From positions 5,784,501-5,848,500 of the forward strand of contig NZ_OY769915.1 in the NCBI RefSeq assembly GCF_963669205.1: DNA of 64,000 nt, read 5' to 3'. Position 1 is the first letter of the stretch; every line of letters starts with the position of its first letter. The notes beneath the pieces were generated by a model that saw only the letters and a program-made list of their open reading frames with translations, did not search any database and was not told where the DNA came from. The position numbers were made by a program, and so were the translations under genes. Of the stretch, positions 32,668-41,057 are shown in pieces. The stretch is from an uncultured Roseibium sp. GTDB lineage: Bacteria; Pseudomonadota; Alphaproteobacteria; Rhizobiales; Stappiaceae.

Positions 32668-34770
32668 ATGGAACGAAAGCTGATAACAATCGTCGCGATG
32701 GATGTGGTTGGCTACAGCCGCATGATGGAGCGCGACGAGGAACAGACGCTGCGCCAGTTGAATGAGATCCGCGCCTCGGTCGTCGATCCCTCGGTCGCCC
32801 GCCATTTCGGGCGCACCGTCAAGACGATGGGCGACGGCGCCCTTCTGGAGTTCGCCAGCGTCGTCAGCGCGCTCCAATGCGCCATCGAGATCCAAAAGGA
32901 TCTCGCAGGCAAGAATTCGGAGCGACGTGGGCCGAGCCAACTCAGCTACCGGATCGGTATCCACCTGGGCGATATCATTGCCGAGGGCGACGACATATAC
33001 GGCGACGGCGTCAATGTTGCCGCTCGTCTTGAAACGCTGGCGCAACCGGGTGGCATCGTGCTGTCCAAGCAGGTGCACGATCATATCGGAGGCCGCGTTC
33101 CGGCCGAGTTCACACCGCTCGGGGAACAGCATGTGAAAAACATCAGCCGGCCGATCGAAGCCTACAGCGTCGATCCATCCGGCAAGGAAACGCCGCCGGG
33201 CAATCTCCGCTTCGGGGCCTATGAACTGGACCCTGACCGGTTCGAGCTTCGTCGCGACGGCAATCCGGTCGCGGTCGAACCGCAGGTTTTCGATCTCATA
33301 TGCTACCTGGCCCGGAACAGCGAGCGCACGGTGACGAAGGAAGAGATCTTTTCCAGGCTATGGGGCGACCGGTTCGTGTCCGATTCCGCACTCAGCAGCC
33401 AGATCAAGATGGCGCGGAAAGTTCTGGGCGACGACGGCACCGCGCAGCACACCATTCGCACGATCCACGGACGCGGTTTCCGCTTTGTCGCCGCACTCAG
33501 TCAGCCGGAGGAAAAACCGGCGCAAAAAAGCGTCCAGGTGCCCGAGGCCGTGACCTACAAGATGGCAACGATGAAACCGTCCGTCGCCATCCTGCCGTTC
33601 ATCAACCTGAACACCGAGCCCTCCGAAGATTATCTTGCCGACGGTATCACCGAGGACATCACGACGGCGCTTTCCAAGAACCGCTGGCTCACGGTGATCG
33701 CGCGCAATTCGACCTTCTCCTTCCGGAATTCGGCTGACGGCATCCGGGTGATCGGCGAGAAGCTCGGTGCGAGTTACATTGTCACCGGCAGCGTCCGCAA
33801 GGCAGGTCAGCGCGTGCGCATAACCGTTCAGCTTGTCGACGCCGGCACCGAGAACAGCGTCTGGTCGGAGCGTTTCGACCGGGACATGAAGGACATTTTC
33901 GACCTGCAGGACGAGATCACCGAACTGGTGGCTTCGCGCATCGAATCCGAACTCGGCATGACCGAGCAGCGCAAGGCGGAACGCCGTCCCAGGAAGAACC
34001 TCGGGGCGTGGGATCTCTACCAGCTTGGCGTTGCCGAGTTCTACAAGTTCACGCCCGAGGCCAACCAGCGTTGCCAGGACCTGCTCCGCCAGTCGCTTGA
34101 CCTCGATCCCGACTTCGCAAGCGCCCACTCGAGGCTCGCCTATGCGATCGTTCTCAGCATGGTCTATTTCGATGCCGCGCCCGACGACGACCGGATGGAC
34201 GAAGCCCTGATCGCGGCCAAACGGGCGCTGGAACTGGACGATCAGGACGCCAACAGCTTCTTCACCATCGGCAGGGTGTACCTGGCGCGCCGTGAATATG
34301 ATCTTGCGATCGACGCGCTGGAACACGCGGTCGAGCTCAATCCGTACCTCGCGGTCACCTATTGCGGCCTCGGAGACTCGCTCGCTTACGAGGGACGTCT
34401 GGACGAGGCCATCGAGCAGTTCGAGATCGCCATACGCCTGAGCCCGCACGACCCGTTCCGGTGGGCGTTTTATTCCTACCGCTCGCTGGCCCATCTGTTC
34501 AGGGGAGAATTCGAGGACGCTGTCAGCTGGGCACGCAAGTCGGTCCAGATCCCGAATGCGCAATACTGGGCGAAGGCCCATCTCGTCGCCGCACTCGGTC
34601 TTATGGGAGAGAAGGATCAGGCGGCACGCGCCATTCGCGAGCTGACCAGACTCAAACCGGAATTCTCGATCGACTTTGCCAGGGAGCATCTGTTCTACCT
34701 GAAGAAGGAAGACCAGATAGAGACTTACATGGACGGCCTGCGCAAGGCAGGTTTGCGCGAACGCGCCTGA
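32668..34770 (+). CDS. Class III adenylate/guanylate cyclase with winged-helix, TolB-like and TPR modules
   Basis: A 700-aa four-module protein. Residues 1-170: class III nucleotide cyclase with metal Asp12 (VAMDVVGYS), Asp56 (KTMGDGALLEF) and the transition-state pair in GDGVNVAARLE. Residues 174-274: OmpR-type winged helix ending IRTIHGRGFRF. Residues 300-430: TolB/FlgO-like domain (VAILPFINL...DYLADGITEDI). Residues 465-690: TPR repeats. No membrane segment is seen, so it is cytosolic. The cyclase core appears complete and could make cAMP; the winged helix suggests direct DNA binding. Start ATG 32668; the frame upstream overlaps the cysteine synthase gene. Confidence 0.88.
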   Translation: MERKLITIVAMDVVGYSRMMERDEEQTLRQLNEIRASVVDPSVARHFGRTVKTMGDGALLEFASVVSALQCAIEIQKDLAGKNSERRGPSQLSYRIGIHLGDIIAEGDDIYGDGVNVAARLETLAQPGGIVLSKQVHDHIGGRVPAEFTPLGEQHVKNISRPIEAYSVDPSGKETPPGNLRFGAYELDPDRFELRRDGNPVAVEPQVFDLICYLARNSERTVTKEEIFSRLWGDRFVSDSALSSQIKMARKVLGDDGTAQHTIRTIHGRGFRFVAALSQPEEKPAQKSVQVPEAVTYKMATMKPSVAILPFINLNTEPSEDYLADGITEDITTALSKNRWLTVIARNSTFSFRNSADGIRVIGEKLGASYIVTGSVRKAGQRVRITVQLVDAGTENSVWSERFDRDMKDIFDLQDEITELVASRIESELGMTEQRKAERRPRKNLGAWDLYQLGVAEFYKFTPEANQRCQDLLRQSLDLDPDFASAHSRLAYAIVLSMVYFDAAPDDDRMDEALIAAKRALELDDQDANSFFTIGRVYLARREYDLAIDALEHAVELNPYLAVTYCGLGDSLAYEGRLDEAIEQFEIAIRLSPHDPFRWAFYSYRSLAHLFRGEFEDAVSWARKSVQIPNAQYWAKAHLVAALGLMGEKDQAARAIRELTRLKPEFSIDFAREHLFYLKKEDQIETYMDGLRKAGLRERA

Positions 34771-34807
34771 TCGGCACCAATCGACGTTTCGGGAAGCAGA
34801 GCCGGAT

Positions 34808-34835
34808 CGGGCAGACGGATCGCGCCGTCTGCCCG
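34808..34835. terminator. Hairpin between the convergent cyclase and BCCT genes
   Basis: A perfect 11-bp stem (CGGGCAGACGG/CCGTCTGCCCG) with a 6-base loop between two convergent stop codons. It lacks a T-run on either side, so it may work as a bidirectional barrier or as a Rho-assisted terminator. Confidence 0.5.
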
Positions 34836-34848
34836 ACAGGATGGCAAG

Positions 34849-36672
34849 CTATTCTGCGGGCACCACGGCTCTTTCCCGCAGACCGTCGCGGTAGAGCGCC
34901 TTGCCCAGCGCAACACACATCAGGCCCATGACCATCGTGAACGGCAGGGCACCGATGATCATCGCGCTTTTCAGCGCTTCCATCGGATCTGCACCGCCAT
35001 TGGTCTTTCCGGCGATCAGCAATGTTCCGATCACAAGTGTCAGAATGACGCCCCAGACGATCCGGTGCTTGATGCCGGTCTGCTGTTCTCCGCCGGACAT
35101 GATCGTGTTCATCACGAGAATGCCGGAATCGGCAGACGTCACCAGGAAGGTCAGGATCAGGACGACACACATCACGGTGATGGCGGCCAGGAACCCTCCG
35201 GACAGCATCTGCCCGAGCGTGACGAACAGTTTCGCCGTATTGGAGGCCCCGATGATCGCGCCATCCGCGCCGCCTGTCAGTTCCAGATCGATGGCCGTTC
35301 CGCCAAGGATCGTCATCCAGGCGAAACAGACAAGAGCCGGCGCAATGACGCAACCGATGATGAATTCGCGCACCGAACGGCCCTTCGAGATGCGGGCGAG
35401 AAACAGCCCCACGAAGGGCGAGAACGCGATCCACCAGGCCCAGTAGAACGTGGTCCAGCCGGCCTGCCAGCCGAACTGGCGTCCGGGTTCCCCGGCCGCA
35501 TAGGCGGCGGCAAGCACGTTTTCCGGCAACGCTGCGGCATCGCCTTCAAGCCCCGACTTGAACGCGTCGAACGATCCCCAGGCGTTTGTCGCACCCGCGC
35601 GCAAGGCGTCCGCAAACGGAGCGGCCTCCGGCGGCAGCCCCGCGGCAAATTCGGCCGGTGACTGCGGGCCGAACGCCCCGAAGCTCAGCGATACATAGTG
35701 AAGGATGTAGTCGGCGAACGCGGAGGCGTAGGTCGTCATCGCGAACAGGAACGAGCCGAAGATCACGAAGGTCAAGAGCAGGATGATCGACAGCACCAGA
35801 TTGAGATTGGACAGGTATTTGACACCGCGTCCGACACCGGAAACGGCAGAGATGATCGAGAGCCCCATGATCACGACGAGACCGGTGACCAGGCCGACCG
35901 TTCCAGGTGCGGGCGCATCGCCGGACGTGTCCATCATCCACTGCATGCCCGTGATGGCGTAAAGACCGTCTATGAACTGCGACACGCCGAAGCCGATGGT
36001 GACCGAGACGCCGAGGATGGTGGCTACCACGCCGAGAACGTCGACGACATGACCGAGAAACCCGTTCATGAGACGGCCGAACAACGGCGTCAGCGCGGTC
36101 CGGATGGTCAGCGGCATTCCGCGTGTATAAGCGTAGTAAGCCAGCGAAAGCCCTGTCACCACGTAGATCGCCCAGGCATGAAAGCCGTAGTGAAGGAACG
36201 TGTACCGGTACCCGGATTGAACCGCGTTCTCGCTGTTGGCGGCAACGTCACCGGCCAGCACGACCGGGTTCGATCCCCAAAGGCCAAGTGGCTCCGCCGT
36301 GGCAAAGACCATGAGACCGACCCCGAGGCCTGCACCGAACATCATCGAAAACCAGGAAAATGTCGAAAATTCGGGAGCTTCGCCCGGCGTTCCCATCACC
36401 CGGCTGCCCGTGCGCGGCAGGATGGCGATCACCAGAAGAAAGAACGAGAACAGCCCGACGATGACGATGTAGAAACCGTTGAAGTCCTCCAGAAGCCGCC
36501 AGTTGAGGCTTCCCAGAACACCGTTTGCGTTTGCGGGCCAGACCAGCGCCCAGAGCACGAGCGCCACCATGATCGCCTTGCTGAGAAGTGCGATCTCGAC
36601 GCTGTGGCCGTCGTAGAAGCCGCCGGCGGACTTCTTGATCTGAAGATCGGTAAAAGGTTGTTTGATTGACAT
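34849..36672 (-). CDS. BCCT-family transporter (betaine/carnitine/choline type)
   Basis: A 607-aa protein from MSIKQPFTDLQ with about 12 membrane helices and the BCCT signature: GFHAWAIYVVTGLSLAY, MFGAGLGVGLMVFATAEPL with the glycine-rich stretch, and the aromatic FYWAWWIAFSPFVGLFLAR. BCCT carriers import quaternary-ammonium solutes or related zwitterions with Na+ or H+, or by exchange. An insertion of about 70 residues follows the YVSLSF helix. It lies 79 bases after the Ldh-family gene on the same strand, so it probably imports the substrate of that catabolic operon. In-frame extension upstream to 36900 is rejected. Confidence 0.92.
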   Translation of the reverse strand: MSIKQPFTDLQIKKSAGGFYDGHSVEIALLSKAIMVALVLWALVWPANANGVLGSLNWRLLEDFNGFYIVIVGLFSFFLLVIAILPRTGSRVMGTPGEAPEFSTFSWFSMMFGAGLGVGLMVFATAEPLGLWGSNPVVLAGDVAANSENAVQSGYRYTFLHYGFHAWAIYVVTGLSLAYYAYTRGMPLTIRTALTPLFGRLMNGFLGHVVDVLGVVATILGVSVTIGFGVSQFIDGLYAITGMQWMMDTSGDAPAPGTVGLVTGLVVIMGLSIISAVSGVGRGVKYLSNLNLVLSIILLLTFVIFGSFLFAMTTYASAFADYILHYVSLSFGAFGPQSPAEFAAGLPPEAAPFADALRAGATNAWGSFDAFKSGLEGDAAALPENVLAAAYAAGEPGRQFGWQAGWTTFYWAWWIAFSPFVGLFLARISKGRSVREFIIGCVIAPALVCFAWMTILGGTAIDLELTGGADGAIIGASNTAKLFVTLGQMLSGGFLAAITVMCVVLILTFLVTSADSGILVMNTIMSGGEQQTGIKHRIVWGVILTLVIGTLLIAGKTNGGADPMEALKSAMIIGALPFTMVMGLMCVALGKALYRDGLRERAVVPAE

Positions 36673-36751
36673 GTGTGACCTCCTGTTCACATGTGCCGTG
36701 ACTGTCCGGGTGGCGTGATGCCGGCAGCTCCCCGGTTGGCCGCCGGGCTGT

Positions 36752-37762
36752 TCAGGTGAGAAGGGCTTCGATCTTTGCGAGCGTTGCGGCATTGACGGCA
36801 ACGCCGTCTCCCCGTGCCGCCAATCGCCTGGACCGCCGCCCGTCGCCGGGAAGGTGTGCTCCCTCCTGAAACCGGATCGCTTCGACCAGTTCCGATACAA
36901 TTGCGTTGAAGCTGCCTCTGGACGTCACGCCCGGGTCGATTGCGATGAAGCACTGCCCTGTCCGCGGCGGACCGCCGGCGGTTCCCGAAAAGGGCGAAGC
37001 ATTTGTCCCGAGCGTCGCTCCGGCGAGCGCGGCGGCCATGACTTCCGTCAGCAGCGCAATCCCGACGCCTTTGTAGCCGCCCGACGGCGCCATCGATCCC
37101 TTGAGCCCGACATTGGGGTCGGTGGTCGGATTGCCCTCGCTATCGAGCGCCCAGCCGATCGGGATCGGTTTGCCCTCGCGCGCATGTTTCATGACCTCGC
37201 TCTTGGCGATCGTGCTGGCGCTCTGGTCGATCAGCAGCGCGGGCTGACCATCGGCGCCTGGAACCGCGACGGAAAACGGGTTTGTGCCGACGACGGGTTT
37301 TGCGCCGCCGGACGGCGCGATGGACGCCGGTGCATTCGTGAATCCGAGCCCGACCAGTCCCTCTTGGGCCAGCCGGAACGTGTGATAGCCGAGGACCCCG
37401 CAGTTGTAGCTGTTCCGGATCGTCAGAACGGCGATGCCCTGCTCACGAGCCGCCGGGACAAGGGTGTCAAATCCCAGGTCGATCGCGGCGTGCGCAAATC
37501 CCGTCGCAGCATCGACGGCAACAACGCCGGGCCTCGGCCGCGCAAGCACCGGCTCCGCCTTGCCGTCAACCTTGCCGCAGCGAACGTGTTCACAATAGAT
37601 CGGGATATAGGCCAGGCCGTGACTGGCGACCCCGTCCGCCTCCGTTGCCGCGGTGGCCAGCGCCAGCGCCCGGGCGCCCTTTTCCGCCGTACCCGCCGCC
37701 ACGAGCGCACGGAAGGAAAGGTCTTCGATTTCGGCAAGCGAGAGTGTCCGCGTCTCGGTCAT
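36752..37762 (-). CDS. Ldh-family NAD(P)-dependent oxidoreductase (imine/2-oxoacid reductase type)
   Basis: A 336-aa member of the malate/L-lactate dehydrogenase (LDH2/MDH2, DpkA) family: ATEADGVASHGLAYIPIY at about 39-56 with the conserved His, NSYNCGVLGYHTFRLA, GTNPFSVAVPG and PSGGYKGVGIALLTEV. Characterised relatives reduce delta1-piperideine- or delta1-pyrroline-2-carboxylate, or 2-oxoacids. It is the fifth gene of the coupled operon, 12 bases after DUF3726, with GAGGTG before the ATG. A cyclic-imine substrate would fit an imino-acid or betaine pathway, but that is inferred. Confidence 0.88.
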   Translation of the reverse strand: MTETRTLSLAEIEDLSFRALVAAGTAEKGARALALATAATEADGVASHGLAYIPIYCEHVRCGKVDGKAEPVLARPRPGVVAVDAATGFAHAAIDLGFDTLVPAAREQGIAVLTIRNSYNCGVLGYHTFRLAQEGLVGLGFTNAPASIAPSGGAKPVVGTNPFSVAVPGADGQPALLIDQSASTIAKSEVMKHAREGKPIPIGWALDSEGNPTTDPNVGLKGSMAPSGGYKGVGIALLTEVMAAALAGATLGTNASPFSGTAGGPPRTGQCFIAIDPGVTSRGSFNAIVSELVEAIRFQEGAHLPGDGRRSRRLAARGDGVAVNAATLAKIEALLT

Positions 37763-37774
37763 GATTGCACCTCA

Positions 37775-38401
37775 TCAGTCATTGTCGGAGAGGCCCGCAC
37801 CCGCGCCCAGAAGACGCGATTCACGGGTAGCCGGCGCGTAGGTACGGTGCGCGAGCACCGCAAGCCGGTCCCAGCTGTCCGGATCAGGGCACATCTGCGC
37901 GCTGCGCGGCCGCCGGGAAGACATCGTTTCGCGCGCGCGAACACGTATCTGCTCTGCAAGGTCCGGGAGCATGTCGGGGCAAAGCAGGATGTCGCCGTCG
38001 GTCTCCGCAACATGACCATCCATCTCGACCGTCAGACAGCAGGTCAGCTCAGCAGCCGCGTTCGCTGCGAATGGCAGGATGAACAAGGGCACCGCCACCC
38101 GTTCCATTTCCACCGGAGCGGTGCGTAGCCTGCGTGCGCAGTCGGACAGGAATGCGCCCGTCATGAGCGGACACAGATCTCTTGCGCCGCGCCAGGTCTC
38201 GCCCGCGGCAAGCGGCCGATGATCCCCTGAATCTGCAAGGTCCTTGTCAAGCAGCACGGCAAGCGCGGCGACACCGTCATGGCCATTGCGGCAAAGCCAG
38301 CGGGTTGCCTTGGACGCTTCTTCAGCAAGGCCCCAGGAATAGCCGGCCCCGCGTGCGGCACGTTTCGCTGTCGCCTCGATCTCGTTCAGGGATCGTTTCA
38401 T
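37775..38401 (-). CDS. DUF3726-family protein
   Basis: A 208-aa protein beginning MKRSLNEIEATAKRAARGAGYSWG, with the DUF3726 pattern of an N-terminal helix pair that includes GLAEEASKATRWL and a Cys-containing beta region (CPLMTGAFLSDC). Proteins of this family have no known biochemical role but occur in catabolic operons of Alphaproteobacteria. Its ATG overlaps the stop of the 561-aa gene by four bases (ATGA), showing translational coupling. Confidence 0.8.
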   Translation of the reverse strand: MKRSLNEIEATAKRAARGAGYSWGLAEEASKATRWLCRNGHDGVAALAVLLDKDLADSGDHRPLAAGETWRGARDLCPLMTGAFLSDCARRLRTAPVEMERVAVPLFILPFAANAAAELTCCLTVEMDGHVAETDGDILLCPDMLPDLAEQIRVRARETMSSRRPRSAQMCPDPDSWDRLAVLAHRTYAPATRESRLLGAGAGLSDND

Positions 38402-40083
38402 CCGCCCGGCTCCGGATAGACCCAGAGGTCAGCATTTGCCGTGGTGAGGTCTTCGGGATAGGGCGCACCTGCATACATGCAGATCCGTACCCATCGGTCG
38501 GAGCGGGGATCAAAATGCGTTGCACCGAAAAACGACAGTTTCGCACGCAGCATGTCGATCGGCATGACCGAAGCGCTGATCGTGTTGTCGCGGATTTCCC
38601 CGTAAGGCGCGACACGCCCCATCTGCGCCCGCCTGACCGTGTGACGGTGCTCCGGATGTTGCAGGAGAAACCGGGCGACCGCATCTGCCGGGTCCCATGC
38701 CTCCAGTGCGGCAAACGCGGCAGCCGCATCGCGCGCCGGCGCAAGGGGTTGTTCATAAGCGGCGATCGGTTCCTCGAACCGTTCACCCATGCGAGGTTCC
38801 AGCTTTTCCTCCGAAACATACCACGCGCGCGCGCAGTTGGCGGGATCACTCCAGTCAAGGTCCAGTGCCCAGTTGAAGCTCTCCTGCAGGAGCGCCCTGA
38901 CTGCGCTCACCTGCATCGAGCCGTCGATGCGGAATGCATCCGGGTTGCCATCAGCCATGCAACTCGCCAATCCGTCGACGAGCGCGCCATGGGGTTCGAG
39001 GATGAGCGAGGCGACAAGTTCCTGCCCCTCTTCGCTCAACGATCTCTCCGACCACTCGATCAGGGCATTCCAGGGATGTTGCGCAGTCGAATCCCAATTC
39101 GAAAGATGCTGCGACAAGAGCTGGAGGTCAGTTTTCAGCCGTAAGAGTTTTTCAAGCTGCACCGGATGCTCGGACCGCCAGAGTTCGGCGGAAACCGCGC
39201 TTCGTTTGACAAGTTGCCTGAAGAGTTCCGCGTCATCGGGACTCGCCTGCGCCACGGCACGCACGCGGGATATCGCCTCCTCGCGTACCATCATCCAGTT
39301 ATTGAAGAGGATCGGGTGATTGATGATGAAAGGCGCCATGCCGAGACCCGTGGAATTTCCGATCCCTAGCGATCGCGCGACGGCCGGGTCAAGCGGAACG
39401 GCCTGCGTCCCGCCAAGACTTCCGGCCATGTGTTCCACGAGATCGCGGACGAATGTCCGTGTCAGGTAGACGGACAGCATTTCAGCCTGGAACGGCACCT
39501 GCATTTCCTCGCGGCCCGCAATCGCCTCCCGGTCGGCAGCTCCGAATTTGCCCGAGCCGTAAACTGCGGTTGTACGCATCAGGTAGCCGACGTCCCTGAT
39601 CTGCTCAGGCGCGGGCTGCAGTCCCGATGCCAGACGGTCGACAACATGCGTCCAGAGCCGTACCGAGCGGTTCGCGCGGGAGAGCGACAATTCACGTTCG
39701 CTGACACGCCCGGCTTCCTGCAACGGGACATTTTCGGCCAGCCGCTCGATGTCCTCTCCGGTCGGAATACCGTCGAAGAGCGCGAAGGTCGCATCCCAGG
39801 CATCGGCAATCACGCGGTCGGAGCGCCTGTCGGCCGGAAGATCGTGGGCGAAGGCGATCAGCGAATAGGCACGCTCCGGGCCTTTCGCCGTATAGACCGC
39901 CCGCCCCACGCCGTTGCTGTCGATGTCGAACAGGGAACGCGAAAACTGCCAGTTCTCACGCGCCATGCGGCGCGTCAGGATCCGCATGAAGCTGAGACGG
40001 GACTGGTGCAACGAGCCGAGACGGCTGAGCCGCATGACCGTTGCCGGATCCCGCCGACCGCTGTGCGGTGGAGCCGGGTTCAT
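38398..40083 (-). CDS. Conserved-looking 561-aa protein of unknown function
   Basis: A full-length soluble protein with no signal or membrane segment and no domain I recognise. Notable segments are AREEAISRVRAVAQ-like helices, GSGKFGAADREAIAGREEMQVPF (not a P-loop, lacking the GK[ST] ending) and a C-terminal CMYAGAPYPEDL. Codon use matches the neighbours. Its start ATG overlaps the dipeptidase stop by four bases, and its own stop overlaps DUF3726 the same way, so it is a fixed part of the operon. It could be an enzyme of a new family or a chaperone for the pathway. Confidence 0.75.
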   Translation of the reverse strand: MNPAPPHSGRRDPATVMRLSRLGSLHQSRLSFMRILTRRMARENWQFSRSLFDIDSNGVGRAVYTAKGPERAYSLIAFAHDLPADRRSDRVIADAWDATFALFDGIPTGEDIERLAENVPLQEAGRVSERELSLSRANRSVRLWTHVVDRLASGLQPAPEQIRDVGYLMRTTAVYGSGKFGAADREAIAGREEMQVPFQAEMLSVYLTRTFVRDLVEHMAGSLGGTQAVPLDPAVARSLGIGNSTGLGMAPFIINHPILFNNWMMVREEAISRVRAVAQASPDDAELFRQLVKRSAVSAELWRSEHPVQLEKLLRLKTDLQLLSQHLSNWDSTAQHPWNALIEWSERSLSEEGQELVASLILEPHGALVDGLASCMADGNPDAFRIDGSMQVSAVRALLQESFNWALDLDWSDPANCARAWYVSEEKLEPRMGERFEEPIAAYEQPLAPARDAAAAFAALEAWDPADAVARFLLQHPEHRHTVRRAQMGRVAPYGEIRDNTISASVMPIDMLRAKLSFFGATHFDPRSDRWVRICMYAGAPYPEDLTTANADLWVYPEPGG

Positions 40084-41057
40084 CGGGATATGCTCCCGAA
40101 GTTTTCGGCGAAGAAACGGTACCAGTTTTCTCCCATGATGCCCGATATCTCGGCATCGTTCATCCCGACTGAGCGAAGACCGTCTTCAATATTGCCAAAA
40201 TCCCGGTTGTCGCGAAACCAGCCCGGCATATCCGGGAACCCGGGCTTGGCAGCCGAGCCCTCACCGTAGTCGATTTCCTTGCTCCAACGGCCCACCCGCA
40301 TCCATTCGACCACGCTGTCGGGCTGGTCCTGACACAGGTCCGTGCCGAGGCCGAGATGCTGGGAGCCGTATTTGTCGGCTGTCCGGGCGATCATCTCGCA
40401 AAAGCTCTCGAGTGTGCACTCGGACTTGTCCTTTAGGTGGTGCGGGTAGATCGAAAACCCCAGCATGCCGCCATTTCCGGTGACTGCCCGAAGGACATCT
40501 TCGCGCTTGTTCCTGAGCGCCGGCGCCCACTCGTGTGGATTGGCATGCGTGATTGCGATCGGCCGCTCGGACATCTCCGCCGCTTCGATTGTCGAGCGGT
40601 CGGCCGAGTGGCTCATGTCGACGACCAGGCCGACCCGGTTCATCTCCTTGATGACCTGCCGCCCCATGCGGGTGATGCCGGTGTCCTCGTTCTCATAGCA
40701 GCCTGTCGCAAGCAGCGACTGGTTGTTGTAGGTGAGCTGCATGAACCGTGCACCCAGTGTGTGCACGATCTCCACCAGCCCGATATCGTCCTCGATCGGC
40801 GACGGATTCTGGAAACCGAAAAAGACGGCCGTGCGCCCGGTCCGCCGCGCCTCATCGATATCCGAGGCCCATGCGCCCTTCATGATGAGATCGGGAAACT
40901 GCTCGAACCAGCGGTTCCACTTCTCGAAATTAAGCACGGTTTCCCGGAAATTTTCGTGGTAGGCGACCGTCACATGGATCGCGTCGACGCCGCCTTCGCG
41001 CAGTTGCCGGAAGATCTTTTCCGACCAGTCGGCGTATTGCAGCGCGTCGATCCGCAT
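40080..41057 (-). CDS. M19 (renal dipeptidase) family hydrolase, atypical metal site
   Basis: A 325-aa M19 protein: DMSHSADRSTIEAAEMS and ITHANPHEW supply the two distal metal histidines, and GLGTDLCQ the final Asp. The usual N-terminal HxD (DGHxD) is absent, since the protein begins MRIDALQYADW, and the bridging Glu of the family is Gln here (FFGFQNPSP). It may therefore bind one metal or act on a non-peptide substrate. Family members cleave dipeptides or cyclic amides. It follows the ALDH gene with a one-base TGATG overlap. Confidence 0.88.
   Translation of the reverse strand: MRIDALQYADWSEKIFRQLREGGVDAIHVTVAYHENFRETVLNFEKWNRWFEQFPDLIMKGAWASDIDEARRTGRTAVFFGFQNPSPIEDDIGLVEIVHTLGARFMQLTYNNQSLLATGCYENEDTGITRMGRQVIKEMNRVGLVVDMSHSADRSTIEAAEMSERPIAITHANPHEWAPALRNKREDVLRAVTGNGGMLGFSIYPHHLKDKSECTLESFCEMIARTADKYGSQHLGLGTDLCQDQPDSVVEWMRVGRWSKEIDYGEGSAAKPGFPDMPGWFRDNRDFGNIEDGLRSVGMNDAEISGIMGENWYRFFAENFGSISR

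Noticed and set aside
38398..40083. P-loop ATPase from the GSGKFG segment of the 561-aa protein
   Set aside because: The segment lacks the GK[ST] context and a Walker B; not a nucleotide-binding site.
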